A stretch of 16,799 nucleotides of DNA from JBDTCO01 sp039923495 (GCA_039923495.1 JBDTCO010000152.1:1-16799); one strand, 5' to 3'. Positions 1 through 8,746 are shown, numbered from the stretch's first letter. Notes: generated from the sequence alone by a model not told the origin. Program-made: numbers and translations.

Positions 1-215
1 GCCATCGTGCCGAGCCACTCGGCCGCTCTTGCCGCGAGGCCGGCCATGGTGTCGAGCCGGCCGCCGTTCCCGAACATCCGTCGGTTCACGGCTGGCATCA
101 GGACGTCGTTGAAGACAGCGTGTCCGCCTACCACAAGCTGCTGTATGAGCTCGAGAGCCCGTCCGCTCTCAGCCTCGACCTGCGCCGCCTCGATCTGGTC
201 CACATTCTGGTCCAT
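1..215 (-). CDS. hypothetical protein, N-terminal part, cut by the window edge
   Basis: I do not recognise this protein. An open frame reads leftward from an ATG at 215 to the edge (71 codons seen, no stop), with balanced, protein-like composition: an acidic, Gln-rich start (MDQNVDQIEAAQ), then a region containing AVFNDVLMPAVNRRM, then an Ala-rich helix. A purine-rich GGGGAG lies about 9 bases before the ATG, which favours this start. A TTG three codons upstream and a GTG at 257 are alternatives; the frame is closed by TAA at 272-270. It lies on the left of the tRNA-Cys 3' fragment, the side where an integrated element is expected, so it may be an accessory gene of that element. The predicted peptide is mostly helical, with no signal peptide or membrane segment. 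Coding status is inferred from composition and the Shine-Dalgarno sequence only. Confidence 0.5.
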   Translation of the reverse strand, partial: MDQNVDQIEAAQVEAESGRALELIQQLVVGGHAVFNDVLMPAVNRRMFGNGGRLDTMAGLAARAAEWLGTM

Positions 216-331
216 CTGGTCCAACTCCCCGCCACCCGCAGCACACCGCGCCCTCACGTCCCGCGGTGTTTACCGTCGCTGTGCAACCGCCAGCAACCGC
301 GAACAGTTTCTCACGGTTTTCCCAGGCTCTC
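216..331. other. non-coding stretch between the leftward CDS and the tRNA fragment
   Basis: No convincing gene is seen. The sequence contains two direct copies of GCGGTTGC (read on the minus strand) about 10 bases apart, near 280-300. If the neighbouring tRNA fragment is an att site, these could be integrase arm-type sites or part of the promoter of the CDS at 215. Nothing stronger can be said. Confidence 0.25.
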
Positions 332-373
332 ACTGCAAATCCAACATCCCCCGGTTCGAATCCGGGCGGCACC
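332..373 (+). other. 3' half of a tRNA-Cys(GCA): probable attachment site (att) of an integrated element
   Basis: The segment reads as the anticodon loop CTGCAAA (anticodon GCA), the 3' anticodon strand, a 5-nt variable region, a perfect 5-bp T-stem (CCCGG/CCGGG) around the loop TTCGAAT, and the 3' acceptor strand CGGCACC with discriminator T at 374. A complete gene would need a 5' acceptor strand GGTGCCG about 35 bases before the anticodon. The bases upstream (297-331) give neither an acceptor strand, a D-arm nor a pairing anticodon strand. Phage and integrative-element integrases commonly cross over in the anticodon or T-arm and leave such a 3' copy at the far end of the element. By that geometry the element lies to the left and the host chromosome resumes at about 376. 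An old tRNA pseudogene is the alternative. Confidence 0.68.
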
Positions 374-382
374 TCTGTTTTC

Positions 383-398
383 CCCTCGCGAGCGAGGG
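383..398 (-). terminator. short hairpin abutting the stop codon of the FNT gene
   Basis: CCCTCG and CGAGGG form a perfect 6-bp stem around a 4-base loop, ending one base before the FNT stop codon. It sits at the end of the leftward alpha-2-macroglobulin operon and just after the tRNA fragment. No U-tract follows on either strand, so it is at best a factor-dependent or degenerate terminator. Confidence 0.3.
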
Positions 399-1247
399 TC
401 ACTTCGTGGCGGCGCGTGAGTCGGTCGCGACCTGCGCGTGGTTCAGGGCGGCGACGAGCGTCGTGCCGCCGAGGAGGTTGCCGGCGAGCACGGGCAGGAG
501 GTAGTGGATGACCCCCGCCGGCAGCGACGTGAGATCGCGCGCCGCGAGATAGAACAGCTCGATCGAGCCGACCACGACGTGAGGCAGCCCTGCCGCACTC
601 ACGAGCCACGTCATGACCACGACCACGAACGGCGTCGCGCCGCCGGCCGCGGGAAGCATCCACACCATGAGCGCGATCATCCAGCCCGATCCGATTGCGC
701 GGATGAAGAGGTCACGGCTCGAGGGCTCGAGGCTCTCGCGCGCGATCGCATCGGCTGCGTCTCGCGCTGCGGGGGCGAGGAACTGCGCATGCGCGATGGC
801 CTCGCTGAACAGGAGCCCGCCGACGAGGTTGGCCAGCAGCACCACGCCCCACAGCTTGAGCACCTTGCCGAACATCGCCGGCGTCCGCTCGGTCATGAAC
901 GGCACGATGGGCGTGAGCGTGTTCTCCGTGAAGAGCTGCTGGCTACCGAGGATCACCGCGAGGAAGCCCGCCGAGTAGCCGAAGCTCGTCACGATCGCCC
1001 GGTGTGGCGAGTCCGGCATCGCGGCACTGATCACGGCCTGCGCCACGAGCGACAGCCCCATCGAGAGCCCGGCCGCGATGCCCGACCACGCGAGCGCAGC
1101 CGCCGTACGCTCGAGCTCCTTGCGACCCTGACGCCGGATGACCTCGTGAGTCGTCGCTGCATTGAGCGACTCCTCCTCGACGACGCGCTTTTCCTCGTCG
1201 GGATCGAGAGCGGTCGCGCTCTCGCCTTGGACGGCATCTTCGGACAT
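399..1247 (-). CDS. formate/nitrite transporter (FNT) family protein, YfdC-like
   Basis: This is an inner-membrane channel of the FNT family (FocA, NirC, YfdC), 282 aa. About 45 charged N-terminal residues precede six hydrophobic segments. Family features are the re-entrant segments around GSQQLFTENTLTP (about 101-113), the conserved His in GLPHVVVGS (about H223, where FocA and NirC have their central pore His), and GNLLGGTTLVAALNH near the C-terminus. The long acidic N-terminal tail and the GLPHVVVGS motif resemble YfdC, whose substrate is not established, rather than FocA or NirC, so formate or nitrite transport should not be assumed. I chose the ATG at 1247, giving MSEDAVQGE. A TTG at 1268 would add seven residues; neither has a clear ribosome site. 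It starts 27 bases after the PBP1C stop and is probably the last gene of that operon. Confidence 0.87.
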   Translation of the reverse strand: MSEDAVQGESATALDPDEEKRVVEEESLNAATTHEVIRRQGRKELERTAAALAWSGIAAGLSMGLSLVAQAVISAAMPDSPHRAIVTSFGYSAGFLAVILGSQQLFTENTLTPIVPFMTERTPAMFGKVLKLWGVVLLANLVGGLLFSEAIAHAQFLAPAARDAADAIARESLEPSSRDLFIRAIGSGWMIALMVWMLPAAGGATPFVVVVMTWLVSAAGLPHVVVGSIELFYLAARDLTSLPAGVIHYLLPVLAGNLLGGTTLVAALNHAQVATDSRAATK

Positions 1248-1274
1248 GGCGTTTTGGATGCACGCCAAGGACGA

Positions 1275-3230
1275 TCAGTGCGTCGTGCGCGCCTGCCACC
1301 TGGCGTAGAGCGCCGGGAGGTGGGTGCCGCTGCCGTCGTGCCACGTGCATGGTTTCGGTGGCACGGTCGCAGCGAAGCTCTCGAGCTTGCGACGGGTGCA
1401 GTGGGCACCGGCGACGAGACCCGACAGGGCGCAGACCTCGCGGCGCACGATTCCACTCGGTGCCTCGGGGAGCGTGAGCATGTGGCCGTCGGCCGCGCCG
1501 AGCAGGCCCGCGCGCACGAGCGGCGCGGCGCTCTGCATCGCGACGAGCCCATGCGTGGGCCGGCCGTCGAAGTTTCCACCCCACGCCGCGACCGTGTACT
1601 CGCGCGTCACGCCGATGGCAACGGTGTCCGCGAAGCCGCGCGACGTGCCTGTCTTCGCCGCGACGTGGAACGGCAGGTCGAGCGGAAGCTCGTCTCCGAA
1701 GCGAGCGCGCCGCGCGTCGGGATCCGCGAGCATGTCCATCACGAGCCAGCTGGCCTCCGCCGAGAACACGCGATGCTCGACGCGTGGCGCGGGGTGCCAC
1801 GTGTCGCGGGTGCGCTCGACAGAAAGCACCGCGCGCGCCTGCGTCACGTTGCCGTCGCGCACGAGGAAGCCGTACGCCGCCGCGAGGTCCACGAGCCGCA
1901 CCGGTGCCGAGCCGAGCGCGAGCCGCAGCCCGTACTCGTCGGGCGTCTGCGAAAGCGCACCGAGGCCCGCGACGCGCAGCTTGCCGAGCACGCGATCGAT
2001 GCCGAGCTCCTCGAGCACATGGACGGCCGCGAGGTTGTACGAGCCGGCGAGCGCTTCGCGATAGCGAAGCGGTCCGCGATCCGCCGACGAGGCATGCGGC
2101 AGCCTGTAGTCCGATGGCACATCCGACACGTCCACGGCGATCGACGCCGGGCTCCCGCCCTGCTCGATCGCCGTCGCGTACACGAAGGGCTTGAGCGCCG
2201 AGCCCGGGTGACGTCGCGTCGCGGCGATGTCGAGCTGACCATCGACCCCTTCGTAGTCGGCCGAGCCGACGAGCGCGAGGATCTCGCCGGCCGCCGTGTC
2301 GAGCACGAGCGCGCCAGCCTGGTGGAGTCCGTCGCCATGGAGCGAGGCGACCTGCTCGACGAGCCGGTGCTCGAGACGGCGCTGCAAGGCGAGGTCGAGC
2401 GTCGTGCGCACGCGGCCGCCGTGCGCGCGCACGTCGAAAGGGAGCTGCGCGATCGCGAAGTCGACGAAGTGCGGCGCGAGGCTCGGCGCACGATGCAGCG
2501 ATGGCAACACGGGCTCGGCCTCGATGAGGCGACGCTGCTCGGCCGACATGATCTCGTGCTCGACGAGCAGCTGCAGCACGTGCGCGCGACGCGTCAGCGC
2601 GGCGTCCAGGTGTTTCAACGGATCGTAGTACGTGGGGGCCCGCGGCAGCGTCGCGAGCAGCACCGCCTCGCCGGAGCCGAGCGCGCGTGCCGGCTTGCCG
2701 AAGTACGTCTGTGCGGCCGCCTCGAGCCCGACCGCGCCGTTACCGAAGTACGCACGATTCACGTACTGCTCCACGATCTCGCGCTTCGTGAGCGCGCGCT
2801 CGAGCCGCAGCGCGTCGATGCTCTGGCGCAGCTTCGAGAACAGCGCCTTGTGCGCGAGCTCCGGGCGCACGAGGCGCGCGAGCTGCATGCTCAGCGTCGA
2901 GCCACCGTAGCTATAGCGGCGCGCCTTCACGTCGAGCCACGCCGCACGACCCAGGCTGCGCGGATCCACGCCACCGTGCTCGAAGAAGCCCGCATCCTCC
3001 GACGCGATGATCGACAGCAAGACCAGGCTCGGCACCTCGTCGAGCGAGAGCCACGTCTCGCGACGTCCGGTCGAGGAGGCGACCGTCCGGAGCACCTCAC
3101 CGTGCCGATCCGTGATGACGAGCGGCGCGTCGCGATCGGGCGAGAGACGCTCCACCGGGTACGGCAGCAGCACGGCGATAACGAGAGCGAGCACGACCGC
3201 TCCCGTCGCTGCAATCAATCGTCTCTTCAC
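1275..3230 (-). CDS. pbpC: penicillin-binding protein 1C (bifunctional transglycosylase/transpeptidase)
   Basis: This class A PBP polymerises lipid II into glycan strands and is expected to cross-link peptides on the outer face of the inner membrane. It is 651 aa. An N-terminal anchor (about 5-23) is followed by a GT51 domain with IASEDAGFFEHGG (catalytic Glu about E78) and GGSTLSMQLARL (109-120). The transpeptidase motifs are GSALKPF (S344, K347), SYN (397-399) and KTGTS (526-530), so both active sites look intact. A Cys-containing stretch (VCALSGL, HCTRR) typical of PBP1C follows, but the protein then ends. E. coli PbpC is about 770 aa and carries a further C-terminal Ig-like domain, which seems to be missing here. 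The GTG start overlaps the TGA of the upstream alpha-2-macroglobulin gene (GTGA, 3227-3230), implying translational coupling. Confidence 0.95.
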   Translation of the reverse strand: MKRRLIAATGAVVLALVIAVLLPYPVERLSPDRDAPLVITDRHGEVLRTVASSTGRRETWLSLDEVPSLVLLSIIASEDAGFFEHGGVDPRSLGRAAWLDVKARRYSYGGSTLSMQLARLVRPELAHKALFSKLRQSIDALRLERALTKREIVEQYVNRAYFGNGAVGLEAAAQTYFGKPARALGSGEAVLLATLPRAPTYYDPLKHLDAALTRRAHVLQLLVEHEIMSAEQRRLIEAEPVLPSLHRAPSLAPHFVDFAIAQLPFDVRAHGGRVRTTLDLALQRRLEHRLVEQVASLHGDGLHQAGALVLDTAAGEILALVGSADYEGVDGQLDIAATRRHPGSALKPFVYATAIEQGGSPASIAVDVSDVPSDYRLPHASSADRGPLRYREALAGSYNLAAVHVLEELGIDRVLGKLRVAGLGALSQTPDEYGLRLALGSAPVRLVDLAAAYGFLVRDGNVTQARAVLSVERTRDTWHPAPRVEHRVFSAEASWLVMDMLADPDARRARFGDELPLDLPFHVAAKTGTSRGFADTVAIGVTREYTVAAWGGNFDGRPTHGLVAMQSAAPLVRAGLLGAADGHMLTLPEAPSGIVRREVCALSGLVAGAHCTRRKLESFAATVPPKPCTWHDGSGTHLPALYARWQARTTH

Positions 3231-6200
3231 TTCGCTACCTCGAAGCGAGCCGACGTGGTGCGGCCACGCACCGACGGGTGGTACATCTCCTCGATGGTGG
3301 CCGGCGACGCCGTGAAGCTGCCGGATACCGCTGCCCGCGCGAGGTACTCGAGCGTGACCTCGCCAGCGCTCACCTCGTCCGCGAACGCCTGGACCCGATC
3401 GTCGCGCAGTTCGGTCTGCACCCAGCGGTTACGCCACCAGTAGCGATCACGATCGTCGGGTGCGCGCTCCTCGTCGGCCAGCGCCGGGTTCACGGGCTCG
3501 AGGCCCGCTGGCAGACGGTCCACGAGCGCGACGTAGTGATGATCGCCCGTCGAAGTCGCTGTCACGCGGACCTTGACGAGCTGTCCGGGCCTCGCGCGCA
3601 CGAGCGGTACGTCCGTCTTCGCATCGAGATACACGCGGGTCAGCGAGAACCCCTGATCCACAGCCTTGTTGCCGTCGGTGCGGTGCGCGCGCACGAGCGT
3701 GGCCGACACGAACGCCGAGCCGGTGCTGTCCACCTTCAAGGTACCCGGCTCGAGCTTCGACAGCGGGATCGAGACCGACGCGATGCCGGCACTGCGTCGC
3801 TTCACGAGCACCGTCTTGTCACCGAGCTTCACCGTCACCTCGACGGTCGTGTTCGCCCGCTGCTTCGCGTACGCCGACAGCGCCACGAGCGCATAGAGGT
3901 TGTCCTGCGTGCTCTCCCACGAGTAGCCGAGCACACGCGAGCGCAGGAGACCCGCCGCGAGCTTGCCGTTCGCCGCATTCTTCGGATCGACGAGCAGCAG
4001 CGCTCGCAGCAGGAGGGCCGTCGAGCGAACGTCGGAGCTCATGTACTCGAGCAGCTCCTCGCGCATCGACGCGGGCTCGCGCAGCACGAGCCCATTTCCG
4101 TCCACGACCAGCTCTCCGAGCAGCTCCTTCTCGAGCGTGGCTATCTGCTCTGCCGGTGCACGACCGAGCTTGAGCGCCGAGAGCAGGAACGCGGCACCGT
4201 AGCGCGGCAGCTGCGCGCGCTCCGTGTAGAGACGCGCATTCAGGGCAGCGTCCGCCGCGCCGAGATCGGCGAAGACGTAGGCCGACATCGCGATCGTCGC
4301 ACGACTCCCCACGGCGCCCTGCGCGTCCTTGCTCTGGACCCAGGTGTGCAGCGCCGCGAGCCCGCGCTTCACCGCGTTCGCATCGATGGACACGCCGGCG
4401 CGCTTGGCTTCCGAGAGGCCCCACAGCGCGTATGCGGTCAGGTACGGCTGCGGCTGGCTGTCCGGCCACAGGCTGAAGTGACCGTCCTCGTGCTGGTGGC
4501 GCACGACCTTGGCCGCGCCGGCGGCGATGAATGCCTTCAGCTTGTCACCACGCAGCTCGGGCAGGTCGAGCGACTCCGAGAGCTCCTTCACCTTGGTCAG
4601 CGGGATGAAGCGCGAGAGCGTCTGCTCGAGGCACCCGTACGGATACTCGATGAGCGAGCGCAGGCTCGGCCCGAGCTCCGACATCCCCGAGCCATCGACA
4701 GTGAGCTGCAGGGAGCTCGCCGACGCGATGTCGTCCTTGCCCCAGCCAACGGGCAACTCGAGGTGTCCGGACATCTCGCCATCTCGCAGTGAGGTCTTCT
4801 CGTAGACGAGCCCACGGGTCACGGGAATCGTGAGCTCGACGGCGTCCTGCTCCGCGCCGAGCTTCGCCGAGAACATGAGCTTGGCGTCCGCGACGAACCC
4901 CGCCGTGGCCACAAAGCGCACCGGCACGGATCCCTGGCTCGGCACGTTCACGGTGGCGCTCGACGTCGCGAGCTTCACGCCTTCTGCGTGCGCCTCGACG
5001 ACGACGGTGCCTCCCGCACTCGTGTAGTTATGGACCACGACGCCGAGCTGCGCCTCGTCGCCCGAGGTGAGGAAGCGCGGCAGGATCGGCTGCAAGAGGA
5101 GCGGCTTCTTCACGGTGACGCGCAGGTCGGAGGAGCCAAAGCGAGCAGCCTTGTCGGCAACGACGGCCATGAGCCGGAACGCGGTGAGGTTGTCGGGCAG
5201 CGAGAAGCCGAACTTCGCCTCGCCATTCGAATCGGTGACGAGCGCGGGTGCCCAGAAGGCCGACGACAGGAACTTCGAGCGGATGCGCCCGGACGACGCG
5301 GCCGCCGAGTCGCCGCCCTCGTCGGGATCGCCCGCCTCCGGATCGGCGAGCCGCGAGATCCGGTTGAGCGTGGTCGCCGTGTCCACGCCGAGGCCCCACG
5401 GTGCGTAGAAGGTCTTCATCGGGTCCGGCGTCTGGTAGCCGATGACCTGCAGCACGCCCTCGTCCGCGACGGAGAGCGCGACCTCCGCGGCGACTGGCTT
5501 GCCCGCGCCGTCGACGACCTTCACCGTCCCCGTGAGTGGCGTGCCGGGGCGGTACTCGCTCTTGTCGGTGGTGACGACGACCTTCAAGTGCTGCGACTCC
5601 GATGACACCTGCAGATCGACGACGCCCATCTTGAACCGCGGCCGCAGCTTGTCGCCGACGCCAGAGCGGCCTGTGACGAGCGCGACCGAGGCGAAGACGT
5701 TCGGCGCGTGCTCGGCCTTGATCGGGATGGAGAAGCCTTCACCGCTACCGCCGAGCTTGCTCACGTACGCGTCCATCACGCCGTTGCGCTCGAGCGTGAC
5801 GAGCGCGGTGGCGCCGGGCATGTTCGTGCGCGCAACGATCTTCGCGGTGTCGCCGGGCTCGTAGGTCTGCTTCGACGCGATGAGCGACACGCGATCCGAC
5901 TCGTCGCCGCTCCAGAACGCCTCGCCCTTGCCGATGACGTACACGCTCGACGCGGATTTCACCGCGTGGCCCTTCGAGTCGGTCGCCTCGACGAGGACCT
6001 CGAACTCGCCGGGCGTCTCGGGACGGATGCGCTCGGTGACGACGCCGCTCGACGACAGCTTCACATCTCGCGAGAAGAGCGTGTCGGTCGTGGTCTTGCA
6101 GTCGTTGTAGCCGTAGGAGCCACCGCTCGACGGGCAACTCGTGTGGCGCGCGAGCCAGCTGAGCTTCACCGTGGCATCGACCTGCTTGCCGTCGGGCGCA

Positions 6201-8746
6201 AGCGCAACGAGGTTGACCGCGAACGGCATCGCGACGGCCTGCACCCACTCCTCGGTGTGCAACCCGAGATAGAACTCGCTCGGGTGCATCACGACGACGA
6301 CCTGCTTCGACGTCGTCTGCCCGGTCTCGTCCTTCACCTTCACGGAGGCGACGTAGTCGGTCGGCTGCTCCGGCGGCTTGTCCTGCTCGGTATGGAAGCG
6401 CAGGACGCCGTGCTTGTCGGTCGTGGTCTCGCCGTCCGAGACGAGCTCGAGGTTATCGCTGTGTCGATCCCACCAGCTCGAGGAGTCGCTGTAGTCGCCG
6501 AACATGAACGCGGGGAAGCGCGGAAACAAGAGCGCATGGTTGCGCGACTGCACGGTCCACGCGACGTGCGCACCGACGACCGGCGCACCGAACAGGTAGT
6601 CGGCCTCGAGCTTCCAGCCCAGCTTGCGCGAGGCCGGCACCTCGGTGACGAGACCATTCGCGCGGATCTCGACCTCGGCCTTGCGGAACTCCTGCACGGA
6701 GAACTGCTCGCGGAAGGTCTGCCCCTCGATCGTCGCAACGACGTGCCAGTCACCGACGTTGGCCTCGGGGGAGATGGGCAGGTCGAACCAGAAGCCGCCG
6801 AACTTCGACAGCGTCAGCGACTGCGTGAAGACGACGTTCTCGCGCGCGTCCTCGATGGAGACGGCCACCTTGCCACCCGGCACGTGCGGAGGCTTGCCGA
6901 GCGCCATCGCGCGGATGAGCCCCTTCACATGCACCGTCTCGCCCGGACGATAGATGCCGCGGTCGGACTGGATGAACCCACGCATGCCGCCATCGCCAGC
7001 GCCCGAGTCGGCCTGCACTCCGAAGTTCCACACCTGGATGCCGTTCTGCCAGTTACCGTCGACGACCGCGAGGTCCCCGTCCTTCTCGGCGACGACGATG
7101 AGGCGACGATCGCGACCACCGCCCTCCCAGTCCTCGTCGGCTTCCTTCGAGGCGACGACGTCCTTCTTCTTGAGCAACACCGACGTGCCGGGAAGGCGCA
7201 GGAGGCCGCTCCCATCGGAGGTCCCGTGGAAGACGGACACCCCCTTCGTGTCGAACACCTCGATCGCCGCGCCAGCCACGGGCTTGCCATCGGAGATTCC
7301 GACGACCCACACGAGGCCCGAGGCAGAGCCCGCCTTGAGCAGCAGACCGAGGTTCGTGACGTTGGCGAGCACGCGACGGCGCGTGTGGCTGCTCTCCTCA
7401 TCAGGGACCTCTTTCGACTTCACCTCCGCGAGATAGAGCCCGCTCTTCGTGGCGCCGCACTGCGCGGGGAGCTGGAGCTGCGTGAGCGCCCACTTGTTCT
7501 TCTCGCCGTGCGTCTTCACCTCGATGCTCTTCGGGTGCAGGCCGAGCTTCTTCCACTCGACGTGGTCCTTGCCGGCGTCGTACCAGGGGTCGTAGTTCAT
7601 GCTCGACGTGAGGAGCGGCACGATCGCCTTGCGGTCGACGGCCGCGCACTCGACGTCCATGCGGTTCACGTTGCGCGACCACACGGGGTAGCCCTCGGCC
7701 GACCCCTCGACGGCGAAGATGCCCGTCTCCATGCTGATCTTCGGCGTCGCGTCGCCGGTGTGGAACGTGAACACGAGGTCCTTGTCGAGCTTCTGCCCGA
7801 AGCGGTCCTTCAGCGTCCCGTCGACGGTGACCTTGTAGTCGGCGCCCACCTCGAGGTCCATGACGCTCGTGTACGTGGTCTGCTCGGCGTCGAGCGAGCC
7901 GTGGTGAATAGCCTCTGCCGCCGGTTCGATGTGGATGCTCTTGCGGACCTCGTCGAGATCCATCGGCGTCGAGAACTGGATCGTGATCTTCGCGTCGTTC
8001 GGCGCGACGTCCTGCCCCGTCGGTGCGTGCGTGAACTCGCGCAACGGACCGTAGGTGTGGAACGTGTCGAGCACGTCACCCGTCAGCGGGACGTCACCGC
8101 CCGGCACCATCAGGCCCTCGCAGGACAGCGCGTACATGCGATCCGCGTCGAGCGTGCGCGCGGGCTTGAGCACGACGGTGTTGCTCGCGGTCTGCTCGAC
8201 GCTCTCCTCGGCGGGCTCGCTGTCGACCGCGAGCGCGACCGTCCCGGCGTCGGACTTGAGCGCGCACGCCTTCGCCACGTCGGCGGCCAGCACCGGCTGA
8301 TCGAAGCGCGCGAAGAGGCGCGGCGTCGTGGACGCGAACGCGTGATCGAGCTGCCCGAGCGGAGCCACGAACCGGAGCGGCGACGACACGAACGAGAACG
8401 TCTCCTTCTGCTTACCGATGATCGAGCCCGTGAGCGCGACGGTGTACCGCGTCCCCTTCCTGAGCGCCTCCTTCGGCTGCGCGACGAGCGTCTCGCGGTC
8501 GGCGTAGTACGCGGTGAAGGCGACGGTCGGCGTGATCGTGAGCGGGGGCTGCGCGAGCGGCTTGCCGACCTCCGTGTCCGATGCGACCGGCGCGGAGAAG
8601 AGGATGCGGACAGGCGGCGTCGGCAGCTGCGTCTCCTTCTCGGGCGCGAACGACAAGACGTGGAGCTGGGTCTGGTCGATGGCGCGGGGATGACAGGCGA
8701 GGAGAGGGAGCGCGAGCAATGCGAGCAACGAGCGACCAAGGGTCAT
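3227..8746 (-). CDS. yfhM: bacterial alpha-2-macroglobulin, lipoprotein (YfhM-like protease trap)
   Basis: This is a periplasmic protease inhibitor: an attacking protease cuts the bait region, the protein changes shape, and the thioester captures the protease. The sequence is 1839 aa. A signal peptide ends in lipobox LLAC (Cys18). Two Ig-like (SbsA/Big_5-type) regions follow (RILFSAP, ITIQFSTPM), then macroglobulin domains including DRGIYRPGETVHVKGL (about 594) and SVADEGVLQV (about 1090). An acidic Ser/Ala/Gly-rich stretch near 1132-1157 is the likely bait. The thioester motif YPYGCLEQTLSRF has Cys about 1372, and the helical thioester domain carries GYSWEST near 1605. Residue +2 of the mature lipoprotein is His rather than the inner-membrane retention Asp, so outer-membrane sorting is possible. 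The frame opens at 8965, but the ATG at 8746 has the only signal peptide and a GAGGA site 6 bases upstream. It is slightly longer than E. coli YfhM (about 1650 aa). Confidence 0.96.
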   Translation of the reverse strand: MTLGRSLLALLALPLLACHPRAIDQTQLHVLSFAPEKETQLPTPPVRILFSAPVASDTEVGKPLAQPPLTITPTVAFTAYYADRETLVAQPKEALRKGTRYTVALTGSIIGKQKETFSFVSSPLRFVAPLGQLDHAFASTTPRLFARFDQPVLAADVAKACALKSDAGTVALAVDSEPAEESVEQTASNTVVLKPARTLDADRMYALSCEGLMVPGGDVPLTGDVLDTFHTYGPLREFTHAPTGQDVAPNDAKITIQFSTPMDLDEVRKSIHIEPAAEAIHHGSLDAEQTTYTSVMDLEVGADYKVTVDGTLKDRFGQKLDKDLVFTFHTGDATPKISMETGIFAVEGSAEGYPVWSRNVNRMDVECAAVDRKAIVPLLTSSMNYDPWYDAGKDHVEWKKLGLHPKSIEVKTHGEKNKWALTQLQLPAQCGATKSGLYLAEVKSKEVPDEESSHTRRRVLANVTNLGLLLKAGSASGLVWVVGISDGKPVAGAAIEVFDTKGVSVFHGTSDGSGLLRLPGTSVLLKKKDVVASKEADEDWEGGGRDRRLIVVAEKDGDLAVVDGNWQNGIQVWNFGVQADSGAGDGGMRGFIQSDRGIYRPGETVHVKGLIRAMALGKPPHVPGGKVAVSIEDARENVVFTQSLTLSKFGGFWFDLPISPEANVGDWHVVATIEGQTFREQFSVQEFRKAEVEIRANGLVTEVPASRKLGWKLEADYLFGAPVVGAHVAWTVQSRNHALLFPRFPAFMFGDYSDSSSWWDRHSDNLELVSDGETTTDKHGVLRFHTEQDKPPEQPTDYVASVKVKDETGQTTSKQVVVVMHPSEFYLGLHTEEWVQAVAMPFAVNLVALAPDGKQVDATVKLSWLARHTSCPSSGGSYGYNDCKTTTDTLFSRDVKLSSSGVVTERIRPETPGEFEVLVEATDSKGHAVKSASSVYVIGKGEAFWSGDESDRVSLIASKQTYEPGDTAKIVARTNMPGATALVTLERNGVMDAYVSKLGGSGEGFSIPIKAEHAPNVFASVALVTGRSGVGDKLRPRFKMGVVDLQVSSESQHLKVVVTTDKSEYRPGTPLTGTVKVVDGAGKPVAAEVALSVADEGVLQVIGYQTPDPMKTFYAPWGLGVDTATTLNRISRLADPEAGDPDEGGDSAAASSGRIRSKFLSSAFWAPALVTDSNGEAKFGFSLPDNLTAFRLMAVVADKAARFGSSDLRVTVKKPLLLQPILPRFLTSGDEAQLGVVVHNYTSAGGTVVVEAHAEGVKLATSSATVNVPSQGSVPVRFVATAGFVADAKLMFSAKLGAEQDAVELTIPVTRGLVYEKTSLRDGEMSGHLELPVGWGKDDIASASSLQLTVDGSGMSELGPSLRSLIEYPYGCLEQTLSRFIPLTKVKELSESLDLPELRGDKLKAFIAAGAAKVVRHQHEDGHFSLWPDSQPQPYLTAYALWGLSEAKRAGVSIDANAVKRGLAALHTWVQSKDAQGAVGSRATIAMSAYVFADLGAADAALNARLYTERAQLPRYGAAFLLSALKLGRAPAEQIATLEKELLGELVVDGNGLVLREPASMREELLEYMSSDVRSTALLLRALLLVDPKNAANGKLAAGLLRSRVLGYSWESTQDNLYALVALSAYAKQRANTTVEVTVKLGDKTVLVKRRSAGIASVSIPLSKLEPGTLKVDSTGSAFVSATLVRAHRTDGNKAVDQGFSLTRVYLDAKTDVPLVRARPGQLVKVRVTATSTGDHHYVALVDRLPAGLEPVNPALADEERAPDDRDRYWWRNRWVQTELRDDRVQAFADEVSAGEVTLEYLARAAVSGSFTASPATIEEMYHPSVRGRTTSARFEVAK

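Noticed and set aside
297..373. A complete tRNA-Cys, or one split by a self-splicing intron in the anticodon loop
   Set aside because: No 5' acceptor strand GGTGCCG, D-arm or pairing anticodon strand is found anywhere in 1-331, so only a 3' fragment is supported.
438..3443. Long plus-strand open frame opposite the FNT and PBP1C genes
   Set aside because: It is an Arg/His/Glu-rich shadow of high-GC coding on the other strand, with no domain or signal.
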